A program made the position numbers and the translations under genes. 64,000 nt of DNA from Hawksworthiomyces lignivorus. Taxonomy: Eukaryota > Ascomycota > Sordariomycetes > Ophiostomatales > Ophiostomataceae. The DNA lies in assembly GCA_002917075.1 (NCBI GenBank), contig NTMA01000022.1:310001-374000 (forward strand), written 5' to 3'. The notes beneath the pieces were generated by a model. The model was not told where the DNA came from, ran no database searches, and saw nothing but the letters and a program-made list of their open reading frames with translations. This document shows, piece by piece, positions 63,796-64,000 of this stretch; position 1 is the first letter of the stretch; each line of letters opens with the position of its first letter.

Positions 63796-64000
63796 CTACA
63801 CGGCTACATTTGTCCCAGGTAGGCTCTCAATATGGCTGACCTCTGTATGAACTGTTGGATATACGATTTGGCAGTCAATAAACTGGTGATACAGCCAGAT
63901 GGCGTGTCGAATGTATACAGCAAGAAACGCATCATGATCTGCCGGCTGCGAGCAGGTCGTGATGCTGGCTGCCCGCTGTGCCATCTGCTCACGGATGCCT
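63796..64000 (-). CDS. 3' end of an unidentified gene, cut by the window edge
   Basis: The minus frame is open from the window edge to a TAG at 63796-63798 (about 67 residues). It reads QMAQRAASITTCSQPADHD, then AFLAVYIRHAIWLYHQFIDC and SHIESLPGTNVAV at the end. Helix-forming and coherent, but too short to assign a family. Confidence 0.45.
   Translation of the reverse strand, partial: GIREQMAQRAASITTCSQPADHDAFLAVYIRHAIWLYHQFIDCQIVYPTVHTEVSHIESLPGTNVAV

Overview
The window is nuclear DNA of a filamentous ascomycete (Pezizomycotina). Genes have short GT-AG introns of about 45-130 nt, and the families are typical of these fungi: Zn2Cys6 regulators, a HET-domain protein, DUF7702-type membrane proteins, ankyrin and Hsp70-like relics, and many major-facilitator transporters. 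Premature stops of the CAR-to-TAR kind in a duplicated sulfatase suggest repeat-induced point mutation (RIP). A Sordariomycete, possibly Hypocreales, is a reasonable guess but is not proven by the sequence. The many transporters, relics and regulators and the absence of core housekeeping genes point to an accessory or subtelomeric region.

Layout. 0-3 kb is gene-poor and holds an Hsp70-like relic. 3.2-11.6 kb: large secreted protein, DUF7702-like membrane protein, Zn2Cys6 regulator, small N-terminal GCG protein candidate, PAP2 lipid phosphatase. 13.6-18.1 kb: mucin-like single-pass membrane protein, DHA1 drug:H+ antiporter, AmiF-type formamidase. 18.8-25.1 kb is a decayed stretch with an ankyrin relic, a frameshifted membrane protein and a multiply broken beta-lactamase-fold hydrolase. 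25.8-32.6 kb: a Zn2Cys6/Fungal_trans regulator with an odd N-terminus, a transaldolase, and a divergently transcribed ACS-type transporter. 33.1-35 kb: dead sulfatase. 35.3-45.3 kb: regulator, 1277-residue 5-oxoprolinase/hydantoinase, alpha/beta hydrolase and a second ACS transporter. 46.3-51 kb: mitochondrial-carrier-type protein, aldo/keto reductase, GNAT acetyltransferase. 52.3-60 kb: sugar porter, intact sulfatase, and a regulator with two tandem Zn2Cys6 clusters. 60-64 kb: HET-domain protein and the 3' end of one more gene.

How the genes may work together (inference). The 35-45 kb group (regulator, ATP-dependent lactam/hydantoin-opening enzyme, small hydrolase, anion transporter) looks like a compact uptake-and-hydrolysis module for a nitrogen-containing cyclic compound. 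The 52-60 kb group (sugar porter, sulfatase, regulator) looks like a module for sulfate-ester or sulfated-sugar use. Multi-exon models were built by hand from splice motifs and kept only when the reading phase stayed consistent across every junction; none is backed by RNA data. Family names rest on motif recognition, since no database search was possible. I saw no tRNA, rRNA, CRISPR or intact transposon.
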